Assembly (NCBI RefSeq): GCF_022695595.1 | Contig: NZ_CP074380.1 | Span: 7,851,504 to 7,915,503 of the forward strand | Direction: 5' to 3' | Length of the DNA stretch: 64,000 nt | Source: Streptomyces sp. MST-110588 | GTDB taxonomy: Bacteria > Actinomycetota > Actinomycetes > Streptomycetales > Streptomycetaceae | Shown here: positions 17,294 through 26,153 of the stretch, piece by piece | Layout: every line of letters begins with the position of its first letter | Position numbering within the stretch: position 1 is the first letter of the stretch | Program-made: the position numbers and the translations under genes | Notes under the pieces: model-generated | Told to the model about the DNA's origin: nothing | The model's input: only the letters and a program-made list of their open reading frames with translations | The model's database searches: none

Positions 17294-20200
17294 GTGCTGA
17301 AGAGCCGTCCTCGCCAGGGTTTTGCGGTGCGTCGGGTGCGTCGGCGGCAGTCGGGCACGTCCCCTCCTGCGGAGTCCGCCGAACGGTTCACGTACGACGC
17401 TTTCCTTTCCTACAGCAGAACACCCGACCGCGAGCTGGCCCTGGCCCTCCAGCAAGGGCTGCACGCCTTCGCCAAGCCGTGGTACCGCTTGCGGGCCCTG
17501 CGGGTGTTCCGGGACGAGGGGAGCCTGGGCGCGGGCCCGCGGCTGTGGGATTCCATCCGGCGCGCGCTGGACTCCTCCCGCTTCCTCGTCCTGCTCGCCT
17601 GCGAGCACTCGGCCCGTGCCCCGTGGGTCCAGCGCGAGGTGGAGTACTGGTGCGCCCACCGGGGCGTGGAGAATGTGCTCATCGTCCTCACCGACCCGCC
17701 GGCCGACGGCGGGGAGGCGTTGCCCGGCATGGCCTGGGACGCGCTGCGCGGCGACTTCGACTGGCGGCGGACCACCGCGTTGCCCGGGTGCCTTGCGGGC
17801 CGGTTTCAGGAGGAGCCCCACGCGGTGCTGCTGGGCTGGGCCCGCGCCCGGCAGGAACTGTCCTTGCGCGACCCGGATTTCCGTATGGTGGTCGCCGAGC
17901 TGGCATCCCCCCTGCACGGCGTCGACAAGGACGGCCTCATCGGTGAGGACGTGCGTCAGCACCGCAGGACCCGCCGCCGTGTGCGCTTGACGATCGCCGT
18001 ACTGGCCGCTTTGGCCCTGGTCGCCGCGTCGGCGGCGGTGACGGCCGTCCGCCAACGGGACACGGCCCGTCAGCAGACGGCACTGGCCGAGGTACGTCAG
18101 TACGTGGCGGAAGCCCGCGGTGCCGCCGACCCGTATACGGCGCTGGCCTTTGCCGTCGCCGCGGAACAACGGATCACGCCGGCCCTTCCGGAAGCACGTG
18201 CCGCATTCGGTGAGGCAGTGCTCAAACTGGACTCATGGGGTGCCCGTCCGGTCGGGGAGGCGTCCCTTGAACGGCTCGACCCCGACCGCTTGTACGACGC
18301 CTCGGTGCGGTGGTCTGGCGACGGCTCGCAGGCCTGGCTGGCGGATGCGGACGGGAATGTGGCGCGCTGGTCGGTAAGAGACAGCCGTACGGTGCTCCCG
18401 CTGCGGAAAACGGCCGCCCCGGTGGCCGGTTCCCTGGCGCCCGACTCGGTCCACTGGAGCCGTGACGGCCGGTCGCTGCTGATGACCCTTCATGGACCGA
18501 GTGACGGGCTGCCCCGGTGGTACCTGGTGCGCGAGGCACTCTCCGGCCGGGTGACCGCGGGGCCGTTCGCCCTGCGTCCTGCGGGTGACGGTGTGCACGG
18601 CGTCGCGTTGTCACCTCGCGGTGACGTGCTCGCCTCGGTTTCCGAGAAGGGCGGGATCGAGTGGTGGCAGGTGGGAAGCGGACACCGGCTGGGAGGACCG
18701 CTGCCCGGGTCGCCCGGGGACATCAGCAATCTCACCTGGTCTCCCGACGGCGGACGGCTCGCCGCCGTCGGCGGGCGGGGCCTCTTGGTCTGGGACATGC
18801 GGCGGGGCACGCTGTTGTGGTCCGCACCGGCCAAGCACCGTGTCAAGGCGCTGGACTGGTCCCCGGACGGTCGCCGTATCGTCACCGGCGACGAGAAGGG
18901 GATGGTTCAGCGGTGGGATACGCGTAAGGGCACGGCATCGCCGGCGTTCGGCCAGGAGACGCAGGGCGACGCGATCAGTGAGGTCCGCTGGTCGCCCGAC
19001 GGTGCCCGGATAGCCGTCACCGATACCGCAGGAACGCTTCGCCTCTGGGACCCGGCCGCCGGCACGGCCGTCGGACCGGCGCTCGCCAGTGACCGGAACC
19101 ATGCCCTGGCATCCCTCGCCTGGTCGCCCGACAGCCGGTTCCTCCTGGGGCGGCTCGAACACGCGGACCGCCCCCGGGACCACAACGAGCCGCACAGTGC
19201 CGTACTCCGCCTGTGGGAGGTCCAACCGCCCACGGCCCGTCACCGGACCTTGCACGGGCCCACCGGCAGTGTGCTCGCCCTTTCCTGGTCACCCGACGAC
19301 CGGCGGATCGCCGGCGGCAGCAGCGATGAAACCGTATGGATCTGGGACTCCCGCACCCGGGAACCGCTCCCCGGGAGCCCGTTTCGGCAGTCGGCTCCCG
19401 CGGGGGTCCCCATCGACGGGGTCAACAGCATCGTCTGGGACCCCGGCGGGCGCCGGCTGCTGAGGGTCGGCAACCACGGCCTGCGCATCTGGCCGGTGAG
19501 CGGGGGAGCGGGGGCCTCGCCGCCTCCCTGGTGGGGCAGCGGGGGCGCGGTCACCGCTGCCTGGTCTCCCGACGGCTCCCGGGTCGCGTCCGGTACGGAC
19601 GGCGGTGAGGTCCGCGTCTGGGACGCCGCCACCGGCCGGCTGACACCCCGGCAACCCCGGCACGTCACCGCCGTCGGCCGGGCCGGGGCATCCGCGGTCA
19701 CCGCGGCGGTACGGTCCGTCGCCTGGTCACCCGACAACCGCCGCCTCGCCGCCGCCCTCGCCGACGGCTCCCTGCACTTCTGGGACGCGGCAAGCGGACG
19801 GCCACTGGGCCCCGCACCACGGATCTCGCCCCACCTGGCCAGGGCCATGGCGTGGTCCCCGGACGGGGAACTCATCGCCACCGGCGGGGTGGACGGAACC
19901 ATCCGTCTGTGGGACGGCAGGACCGGCGAGCAGTCCCCGACAATCCTCAAGGAGGGAGACAGTTGGATCCAGGCACTGGCCTGGTCGCCGGACTCCACCC
20001 GCCTGGTCTCCGGAGACGGCAACGGCACGATGCGCGTATGGGACCCGCGGCGCGGCGTACCCCTGCAGCGGCGCGGCGGCGCGCACTCCGCCGGTGTCAC
20101 CGCGCTGAGCTGGTCCCCGGACGGCAGCCGCCTGGTCAGCGGCGGCGAGGATCATGTCGTACGACTGTGGCAGGGCCGGACCGAGCGGGAAATCTGCCGC

Positions 20201-20341
20201 CTGGTCGACCAGGCACTGCACCGGACGCGGACGACACCCGCACTGACCGGGGCCACCGACATCGCCACCGATGCCTGTGCGCACCCCTCACGGATCCACA
20301 ACTACCCGGTGCTTCCGCTCCTGTCCGCCTCAGGGAAGTGA
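17294..20341 (+). CDS. TIR-transmembrane-WD40 repeat protein
   Basis: Predicted 1015-residue protein in three parts. Residues 33-160 form a TIR domain: FTYDAFLSYSR opens it, FRDEGSLGAG follows, and WVQREVEYW supplies a glutamate (E115) in the position of the catalytic Glu of NAD-cleaving TIRs. Residues 231-252 are a single membrane helix preceded by a basic patch (RRTRRRVRLT). Residues 310-985 hold about twelve to fourteen WD40 blades with recurrent WSPDG and LWD motifs. The TIR would be cytoplasmic and the propeller extracytoplasmic if the basic patch stays inside. A lipoprotein gene begins 9 bp later. Role unknown: surface sensing with a TIR output, or defence/signalling. Confidence 0.85.
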   Translation: MLKSRPRQGFAVRRVRRRQSGTSPPAESAERFTYDAFLSYSRTPDRELALALQQGLHAFAKPWYRLRALRVFRDEGSLGAGPRLWDSIRRALDSSRFLVLLACEHSARAPWVQREVEYWCAHRGVENVLIVLTDPPADGGEALPGMAWDALRGDFDWRRTTALPGCLAGRFQEEPHAVLLGWARARQELSLRDPDFRMVVAELASPLHGVDKDGLIGEDVRQHRRTRRRVRLTIAVLAALALVAASAAVTAVRQRDTARQQTALAEVRQYVAEARGAADPYTALAFAVAAEQRITPALPEARAAFGEAVLKLDSWGARPVGEASLERLDPDRLYDASVRWSGDGSQAWLADADGNVARWSVRDSRTVLPLRKTAAPVAGSLAPDSVHWSRDGRSLLMTLHGPSDGLPRWYLVREALSGRVTAGPFALRPAGDGVHGVALSPRGDVLASVSEKGGIEWWQVGSGHRLGGPLPGSPGDISNLTWSPDGGRLAAVGGRGLLVWDMRRGTLLWSAPAKHRVKALDWSPDGRRIVTGDEKGMVQRWDTRKGTASPAFGQETQGDAISEVRWSPDGARIAVTDTAGTLRLWDPAAGTAVGPALASDRNHALASLAWSPDSRFLLGRLEHADRPRDHNEPHSAVLRLWEVQPPTARHRTLHGPTGSVLALSWSPDDRRIAGGSSDETVWIWDSRTREPLPGSPFRQSAPAGVPIDGVNSIVWDPGGRRLLRVGNHGLRIWPVSGGAGASPPPWWGSGGAVTAAWSPDGSRVASGTDGGEVRVWDAATGRLTPRQPRHVTAVGRAGASAVTAAVRSVAWSPDNRRLAAALADGSLHFWDAASGRPLGPAPRISPHLARAMAWSPDGELIATGGVDGTIRLWDGRTGEQSPTILKEGDSWIQALAWSPDSTRLVSGDGNGTMRVWDPRRGVPLQRRGGAHSAGVTALSWSPDGSRLVSGGEDHVVRLWQGRTEREICRLVDQALHRTRTTPALTGATDIATDACAHPSRIHNYPVLPLLSASGK

Positions 20342-20350
20342 GCACACCTG

Positions 20351-20986
20351 ATGCGCAATACACGACATGTCCGGCAAGCAGACAAGATCACTGCCCGCAT
20401 GCTGACGCCCCTGCTGCTCTCGGTGGGCCTCCTCATCACCGGATGCGGCGACGGCGACTCACAAGGCGGCGGTGCACACAACGGGACCACGCTTCCCGGG
20501 ACCCCTTCCCCCAACACCCCGTCGAGGCCGGCGAACCCGCCGGGCTCCACGCCGCCGGCATCCACGCCGCTGGCAGACACGGACTGGACCACGGTGATCG
20601 ACGACATCGACTGCCGGATCACCGGCAACGAGGGAATCGAGGTTCTCGGCACCCGGTTCGCCGACGTCCGGGGCAAGGGCGTTCCCGACGCCTTGGTCTG
20701 GTTCGACTGCGTGCACCGGGCCTCCACCTGGCCCGACCAACTGGAGGTCTTCGACGGAACGTCTTCGCCCACCGCGCCGCGCCGGCTCGCCGTGCTCGTC
20801 AGCGCCGAGGAGAAGGTGAACGGGCGTGGCGTGAAGATCAGCGCTGTCTCCACCCACGGCGCCACCGTTGTCGTAGACCTGCGCGCCTACGAACCGACGG
20901 ACCCCATGTTCCAACCGTCGAAGCGCCTGCGGCGCACCTTCACCTGGCGCGGCGACCGTTTCGTCCAGGAACCTGCGACCCCTTGA
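20351..20986 (+). CDS. Secreted lipoprotein
   Basis: Predicted 211-residue lipoprotein. A basic N-terminus and hydrophobic segment end in a lipobox LLITGC (Cys32). A low-complexity Ser/Pro/Thr linker follows (about residues 40-75), then a compact domain with two cysteines (DDIDCRITGNEGIEV and VWFDCVHRAS) that could form a disulphide. It starts 9 bp behind the TIR-WD40 gene and is presumably cotranscribed, so it may be an extracellular partner of the exposed propeller. The domain family is not recognised. Confidence 0.8.
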   Translation: MRNTRHVRQADKITARMLTPLLLSVGLLITGCGDGDSQGGGAHNGTTLPGTPSPNTPSRPANPPGSTPPASTPLADTDWTTVIDDIDCRITGNEGIEVLGTRFADVRGKGVPDALVWFDCVHRASTWPDQLEVFDGTSSPTAPRRLAVLVSAEEKVNGRGVKISAVSTHGATVVVDLRAYEPTDPMFQPSKRLRRTFTWRGDRFVQEPATP

Positions 20987-21282
20987 CACCGCCCGCTTCG
21001 AGGAAACGTTACGCCCAGGGCAGCGAATCCGCGGGCCCTTCCCAGGTCGGCGAGTACCGGCGGAGCCCCCCGTCACCAGGTCACTGATCGCCCATGCCCA
21101 TTGACCGGCGATCGGAGCCACTCATCCACCCCCACCACGCGCGCCCCGCCCCCTGCACGGACTGCCGATCAGCTCGCCGGGTTGTACGCATGCGGACGCA
21201 TTGACCCACCCGAAGGCGGTGCGTTTGCATCCTTCCGGGCCTCCGGCGCAGGGCCGGGGCCAAGGCTCTTCCGGGGGGAAGC
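20987..21282. other. Intergenic spacer before secreted propeller gene
   Basis: About 300 bp of GC-rich DNA with no recognised gene on either strand. It ends with a purine-rich ribosome binding site (GGGGGGAAGC) directly before ATG 21283. The promoter of the propeller gene probably lies here. Confidence 0.45.
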
Positions 21283-22569
21283 ATGTCCGCCGCCGCTCCG
21301 CACCGTACGCGTACCCACGACATCCGCCGCACCGCTGCACCCGGCGGGCGCCCTGCCGCGAAGCGCGCCGCCCGCCATGGCGCCGCCGTGCTCGGCGCGC
21401 TCGCCCTGGCCCTTCTGCCGGGCACCGCGGCCACCGCGAGCCCGACGGACTCCCCGGGCGGGCCCAGCGCGGAGAGACGGCGCACGGAGGCGGGGAGGTT
21501 GCCTAAGGAGGCGGGGAGGTTGCGCACGGAGGCGGGGGGATCGCGTACGGAACAAGCCCTACGCGCCAGAACCAAGCCCCGCGTCGAGCGCGCCAGCCTC
21601 ACCGCCCACGGCACCGAGGCCAACGACGCCTCCTGGGGGGCGGTGATCAGCGCCGACGGCCGGTACGTCGCCTTCACCTCGAAAGCGACGAATCTGACGC
21701 CGGATCCGCAGAATCCATACCTCCCCGACACATACGTCAAGGATCTGCGCACCGGCGCCGTCACCTTCATCCGCGACGGCCTGGGCGGCGTACGGATCAG
21801 TGCGGACGGCCGCTGCGTCGGCACCAACGACTTCGGGGCCCACGACCTCCAGGGCTTCGTCCACGACCTGAAGGCCGGCACCAGACAAGCGCTCGGGTCC
21901 GCCCGCGGCGGCAGCCGGATCACCGGGCTCAGCGGCGACTGCCGGTACGCCGTATACACCGCGAACCCGCACCACCCCGCCGACCCGCAGCGCATCTACC
22001 TGCGCGACCGCACGACCGGTCAGGACACCCTCGTCAGCCACCCGCCGACACCCGAGCAGTACGACATGTCCGACGGATCGCTCAGCGCCGACGGCCGCAC
22101 CCTCGCCTACCGCGCGCACCGCCGCCTCGGCGACGGCCCCGACCGCGACGACATCGTCGTTGCGGACCTGCGCACCGGCAAGCGCCGGCAGCTCGACGGC
22201 TCGCAGGACGACGCCACCGCCGGCCTGGTCCAACTCGATGCCGGCGGGCGGGCGGTGGCCTGCACCGTCGGCCCGGACACCTACGTACACGATCTGCGCA
22301 CCGGCCGGACGACGCGGCTGAACGGCGTCCGGGGCCGGGCTCTGAGCCCGGACGGCGGGCACCTGCTGTACACGGACGGCAGCACCGAGGCCCTGCGCCT
22401 GCGCGATCTGCGTTCCGGTGCCGATCACCTGGTCGCCGCGCAGGCGGGCGCCGAGCCCGGCGCACTGACCGCGCACGGCCGCACCGCCGTCTTCGCCACC
22501 GCCGCGGGCGATCTGGTGCCCTCGGGCACCAACGGCGTGGCGGACGTCTTCGTCCGCCACCGGCGGTAA
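21283..22569 (+). CDS. Secreted TolB/WD40-like beta-propeller protein
   Basis: Predicted 428-residue protein. A long basic N-region and hydrophobic segment (about residues 32-50, GAAVLGALALALLPG) form a signal peptide. Then come about 50 charged residues with a three-fold repeat of EAGRL-type sequence caused by a DNA tandem repeat at 21487-21540. Residues 100-425 contain propeller blades of the WD40-like/TolB type (ISADGRYVAFTSKATNL, LSADGRTLAYRAHR, LSPDGGHLLYTDG). It is the second propeller protein in 5 kb. Probably exported; ligand unknown. Confidence 0.82.
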   Translation: MSAAAPHRTRTHDIRRTAAPGGRPAAKRAARHGAAVLGALALALLPGTAATASPTDSPGGPSAERRRTEAGRLPKEAGRLRTEAGGSRTEQALRARTKPRVERASLTAHGTEANDASWGAVISADGRYVAFTSKATNLTPDPQNPYLPDTYVKDLRTGAVTFIRDGLGGVRISADGRCVGTNDFGAHDLQGFVHDLKAGTRQALGSARGGSRITGLSGDCRYAVYTANPHHPADPQRIYLRDRTTGQDTLVSHPPTPEQYDMSDGSLSADGRTLAYRAHRRLGDGPDRDDIVVADLRTGKRRQLDGSQDDATAGLVQLDAGGRAVACTVGPDTYVHDLRTGRTTRLNGVRGRALSPDGGHLLYTDGSTEALRLRDLRSGADHLVAAQAGAEPGALTAHGRTAVFATAAGDLVPSGTNGVADVFVRHRR

Positions 22570-22676
22570 GCCGTCCCCAAGGCCCTGCCTTCCCATGGCG
22601 ATCGGGCCGGCGATCGGCGGGTCGGAATTCCTGGCCCTCAAGCGACGACGTCCGACATCGCCGGGAGACAGGCCGC

Positions 22677-22880
22677 TTGACGTCTGCCAACGCCTGCCTC
22701 GGCGCCGCCCCGATCGCGCTTCCCGCACCCGCCACCGAACTGCCCGCCGCGGCCCTCGCCCGCCCCCTCGGCACCGACATCATTGTCACCGACACATGGC
22801 AGCGTGCCACCGCCGGAAACCGGGCCGCCTACGCAGCCGAGATCGGCCACCGCCGGCTACCCCAGGAGGACACCGAATGA
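22677..22880 (+). CDS. Small hypothetical protein or gene remnant
   Basis: A 67-residue frame with TTG start whose stop overlaps the next gene start as ATGA (22877-22880), the usual sign of translational coupling. The C-terminal half (LGTDIIVTDTWQRATAGNRA) looks protein-like, while the beginning is alanine/proline-rich. It may be the 3' remainder of a longer gene that was cotranscribed with the kinase-like gene. Family not recognised. Confidence 0.4.
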   Translation: MTSANACLGAAPIALPAPATELPAAALARPLGTDIIVTDTWQRATAGNRAAYAAEIGHRRLPQEDTE

Positions 22881-23572
22881 TCAACCAGGAATCCCGACCG
22901 GCCGACGAGGTCTGGGACCCCTTCGGCACCCTGCACCGCGCCTTGTGGATCGGCGGCGGCCAATGGGCCGGCAAGTCCACCGTGGCCCGGCTGCTGGCCG
23001 GCCGGTACGGCGTCACCACCTATCACTACGACTACCACGACGCTCGTGGACACGAAGACCGCAGGATCGCCCGCCGCGTCAGCCTCGGCGAGCCCGCCAC
23101 CGCCCCTGACCCGGACAAGATGTGGGTTCACACCACTCCCGAGGAGATGGCCGCCGAGACTCTGGCGGGCTTCCCGGCCCGGTTCGAATGGGCCCTGGAT
23201 GACCTGCGCGCGCTCGTCTCGGGCCACCCGATCATCGCCGAAGGCTGGGGACTTCGCCCCGAGCTCGTCGCACCCGTCATCGACTCACCACGCCGGATGA
23301 TCGTCATGGTGCCCACCCCCGGGTTCCGCCGGTACCAGCTCCGCGAACTACCCCGAGCCGCCTCGCTCGGACACCGCGTCAGCGACCCGGCCCGTGCACA
23401 GGCCAACCGCCTCGCCCGGGACCGCCTCGTCGCCGAGGACGCTGTCCGCACCGCCCGCCGGCTCGGCATCCGCGTGATCGAAGTCGACGGTTCCCGCGAC
23501 GCCGCCGCGATCGCCGAGATGGTCGCCGAGCACTTCAGCCCGTATCTCCCACAGCGCAATCGCGCCGACTGA
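22877..23572 (+). CDS. P-loop NTPase / small-molecule kinase-like protein
   Basis: Predicted 231-residue protein with a Walker A motif in WIGGGQWAGKSTVARLL (about residues 24-40) and a later arginine-rich lid (AQANRLARDRLVAEDAVRTA), the layout of AAA_33/CMP-kinase-like enzymes that phosphorylate small molecules. ATG 22877 overlaps the upstream small frame by four bases. Its 3' end overlaps the convergent XRE gene by 38 bp. Substrate unknown. Confidence 0.78.
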   Translation: MINQESRPADEVWDPFGTLHRALWIGGGQWAGKSTVARLLAGRYGVTTYHYDYHDARGHEDRRIARRVSLGEPATAPDPDKMWVHTTPEEMAAETLAGFPARFEWALDDLRALVSGHPIIAEGWGLRPELVAPVIDSPRRMIVMVPTPGFRRYQLRELPRAASLGHRVSDPARAQANRLARDRLVAEDAVRTARRLGIRVIEVDGSRDAAAIAEMVAEHFSPYLPQRNRAD

Positions 23573-24461
23573 TCACCACGGGCATGCCGCCTGACGGCCG
23601 GCCGACCTGGAGGCGGCCCTTGCGAAGGGCGAGCTTCACGCCATTGCTGAGCAGGGTCGCCGCCTTGCGGGGTGGGGCCCGGTGACGGTATGCCCGAAGG
23701 GCCTGAACCCGGTGCGAGAAGCCTGCACGTAGGGGCCGGCTGTTGGCCATGGTGAGGTCCCCGGACATCCGCGGGTTCAGGGCGGTCACGGCCGCCTCGG
23801 TCCGCGCCCCACCGCGGACTCGCAACTCAGCGGTCCCCCACATGTGACCTGTATTTGGTGTCGGGGTGGCCCTGTGTGGCCTCCCGTGGGCGCGCCCGGC
23901 CCGCGCGGGGCGCATGATCAGCGCGGCAACGTAGTACGTGCACGGATCGGGCCCCTCGTTGGCGTAGCCGTGGGTGATGTCCGCGGCGAAGTAGGCCGAG
24001 TCGCCCTCGTGCAGGTCGACGGACGTGTCGGCGAGGCTCAGCCGGAGGGTGCCGGATGCGACGACGACGTACTCGTGGGAGCCCGGGGCATAGGCCGGGA
24101 ACCGGCCGGCGTCGCAGGACGGTGGCAGGGTCGTGCGGATCCATTCGAAGTTCACTCCGGGCACGACCGGCGTGAGGATCGTACGCCGCCACCCCCCGGG
24201 TTCATCGATGCTCTCCTGGTCGGCGGCGCGGCGCACGATGACCCGGTGGTCGTCGGGCTGGGTGACGAGACCGGCGAGCGGTACGCCGAGGCCGTCCGCG
24301 ATGCGGGCGAGAACCACGACTGTGGGCGCCTTTCGGCCGCGCTCTACCGAGGACAGCATGCTCACGCTCACGTCCGCCGCCTCGGCCAACTGCTGAAGGG
24401 TCAGTCTCCGGTCGTGCCGCAGTGCCTGCACACGCGTACCCAGTGCCACGAGATCCAGCAT
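23535..24461 (-). CDS. XRE-cupin transcriptional regulator with unusual C-terminal extension
   Basis: Predicted 308-residue protein. Residues 6-60 are an XRE HTH (LQQLAEAADVSVSMLSSVER) and residues 110-185 a cupin domain (YAPGSHEYVVVASGTLRL and HEGDSAYFAADITHGYANEG). Proteins of this type normally end near residue 190 (LIMRP here). The next 115 residues are basic, lack a domain and overlap the convergent kinase gene, so the normal stop has probably been lost. ATG 24461 has AGAGGA upstream. It is divergent from the GNAT gene and probably regulates it. Confidence 0.85.
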   Translation of the reverse strand: MLDLVALGTRVQALRHDRRLTLQQLAEAADVSVSMLSSVERGRKAPTVVVLARIADGLGVPLAGLVTQPDDHRVIVRRAADQESIDEPGGWRRTILTPVVPGVNFEWIRTTLPPSCDAGRFPAYAPGSHEYVVVASGTLRLSLADTSVDLHEGDSAYFAADITHGYANEGPDPCTYYVAALIMRPARAGRAHGRPHRATPTPNTGHMWGTAELRVRGGARTEAAVTALNPRMSGDLTMANSRPLRAGFSHRVQALRAYRHRAPPRKAATLLSNGVKLALRKGRLQVGRPSGGMPVVISRRDCAVGDTG

Positions 24462-24463
24462 TC

Positions 24464-24494
24464 CTCTATAATGGCAGCGCGTTTCGCGATAGAG
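24464..24494. promoter_or_regulatory. Inverted repeat between XRE and GNAT genes
   Basis: CTCTAT (24464-24469) and ATAGAG (24489-24494) are complementary arms around a 19-nt spacer that contains CGCGTTTCGCG. The site separates the divergent start codons and is a candidate XRE operator. Confidence 0.4.
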
Positions 24495-24507
24495 AAAAGG
24501 GCGTGCC

Positions 24508-25032
24508 GTGACGGTTCTCCCAGCGGACATCCGCTCAGCCGGCCCCGCAGACCTCGATGCCGTGGCCGAAATCTTCGAGCACTACGTCTCCCACACGGTC
24601 ATCACCTTCGAACAGACCCCGCCGACCGTGGCCGAATGGCGCCGGCGCTTCGATGACCTCACCGGCCGGGGCCTGCCCTTCCTGGTCGCCGAACTGGACG
24701 GCGAGGTGGCCGGGTACGCGTACGCCGGTCCCTGGCGTCCCAAACCCGCCTACCGCTACACCGTGGAGGACACGGTCTACCTCGCCCCACACCTGACGGG
24801 CAAAGGGCTGGGCGGCGCGCTGCTCGAAGCCCTGCTGACCCGGTGCGTCCAGGCGGGCCTGCGCCAGATGGTCGCGGTCATCGCGGACACCGGAAATGGC
24901 GCCTCCATCGCGCTGCACCGGCGTTCCGGCTTCACCCACGCCGGCCGGCTGACCGGCGTGGGGCACAAGCACGGCCGTTCGGTCGACACGGTACTCATGC
25001 AACGGTCCCTGATTACGCGGCAGGAGGGATGA
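24508..25032 (+). CDS. GNAT N-acetyltransferase (phosphinothricin acetyltransferase type)
   Basis: Predicted 174-residue GNAT enzyme. The N-terminal IRSAGPADLDAVAEIF and central YTVEDTVYLAPHLTGKGLG (acetyl-CoA pyrophosphate loop) are characteristic of the Pat/Bar and methionine-sulfoximine acetyltransferase group, followed by HRRSGFTHAGRL. The start is GTG 24508 with AAAAGG upstream. It transfers acetyl groups to an amino-acid-like amine; the exact substrate cannot be read. It is divergent from the XRE-cupin regulator. Confidence 0.88.
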   Translation: MTVLPADIRSAGPADLDAVAEIFEHYVSHTVITFEQTPPTVAEWRRRFDDLTGRGLPFLVAELDGEVAGYAYAGPWRPKPAYRYTVEDTVYLAPHLTGKGLGGALLEALLTRCVQAGLRQMVAVIADTGNGASIALHRRSGFTHAGRLTGVGHKHGRSVDTVLMQRSLITRQEG

Positions 25033-25251
25033 ACCGCAGGAGGGGTGAACCGCACGACACAGGACCTGACCGCACTGGACCGTGGCACCAGCCGGCGCCG
25101 ACGACAGCCATGGGTGACGACAGCCGTGGGCGCGTACGCGTCCGGCCCGCTCGCCACCGCCCCGGCGCGGCCTTCGCGTCCCAACTTTCGGTGATCGGCC
25201 GGAAGGGAATGGAACGGACGGTGGCTCGGCCCCGTGCGGCCGGCTCCGAAA

Positions 25252-26088
25252 TCATGGTCCGGGCGGCGGCATCAGAGCCTGGGTGACCGCGTCCAGGTCG
25301 GCCAGGCGGGCGGCGGGGGCAAGGTGTGAAGCCGTGGCGACGAGGACGAGTTCGGTGAGGGCGATCTCGTGGGTGAGGGGGGCGATCGGTCCTGCGGCCT
25401 CGCGCGGCAGACGGAACAGCACCTCGGCCTGGTCCGCGAGGGGCGATTCCCAGGCGTCGGTGACCAGGACCAGGCGCGTGCCGCGCGAGCGCGCCGCGTG
25501 GACGAAGCGCGCGGTGTCGGCGGAGTACCGACGGAAGTCGTACGCGACGAGTACATCGGACGGGCCCATGTCGAGCAGGGTGCGCGCCCGTGCGTGCGGG
25601 GCCCCGGGAACCCGGCGCGCACCGGGGCGCAGGCTCGCGAGCTGGCGGATCAGGTACTCCGCGGCGAGTTCGCTCAAGGGACCGCCCAGGGCCCACACCC
25701 CGCCGGCCTCGGCCAGCAGCGTGGCGGTCGTGGTGAGCAGGGGCCCGGTCACGGCGGACAGGGTGCCTTCCATGCCGGCCCGCAGGTTCTGCGCTGCTTG
25801 ATGGGGGCCGGACTGCTGGGTGACGAATTCCCGTAGCCGCGACCGGTCCTGCTCCCGGGCGGTGGCCCGCACGGCGTCCTGGAACTCGGCGAAGCCGCCG
25901 AAACCCAGGCGACCGACCAGGCGCGAGGCGGTCGGCGGGCTGACCCCGGCACGGTCTGCGAGCGCCCGCAGTGAGCCGAGCGCCGCGAACGGATAGTCCT
26001 CCAGGAGCACGCGGACGACCGCTCGTTCACCAGGCGGCAGTTCGGGATAGATCTCGCCGAGGCGGGGCACCAGAGATTCGGTCTCCAT
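25252..26088 (-). CDS. MurR/RpiR-family regulator
   Basis: Predicted 278-residue regulator with an N-terminal HTH_6 domain (LRALADRAGVSPPTASRLVG) and a C-terminal SIS sugar-phosphate-like binding domain (VLVAYDFRRYSADTARFV and LVLVTDAWESPLA). It is divergent from a threonine-synthase-type gene whose likely ATG is 66 bp away, a frequent arrangement in which the RpiR protein controls an amino-acid or PLP enzyme gene. The effector is unknown. Confidence 0.88.
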   Translation of the reverse strand: METESLVPRLGEIYPELPPGERAVVRVLLEDYPFAALGSLRALADRAGVSPPTASRLVGRLGFGGFAEFQDAVRATAREQDRSRLREFVTQQSGPHQAAQNLRAGMEGTLSAVTGPLLTTTATLLAEAGGVWALGGPLSELAAEYLIRQLASLRPGARRVPGAPHARARTLLDMGPSDVLVAYDFRRYSADTARFVHAARSRGTRLVLVTDAWESPLADQAEVLFRLPREAAGPIAPLTHEIALTELVLVATASHLAPAARLADLDAVTQALMPPPGP

Positions 26089-26153
26089 GCTGACGAATGT
26101 TACATGGATCGCCCATTGACGTGATCGGTGAAACGATTGTTATGTTTACGTTC

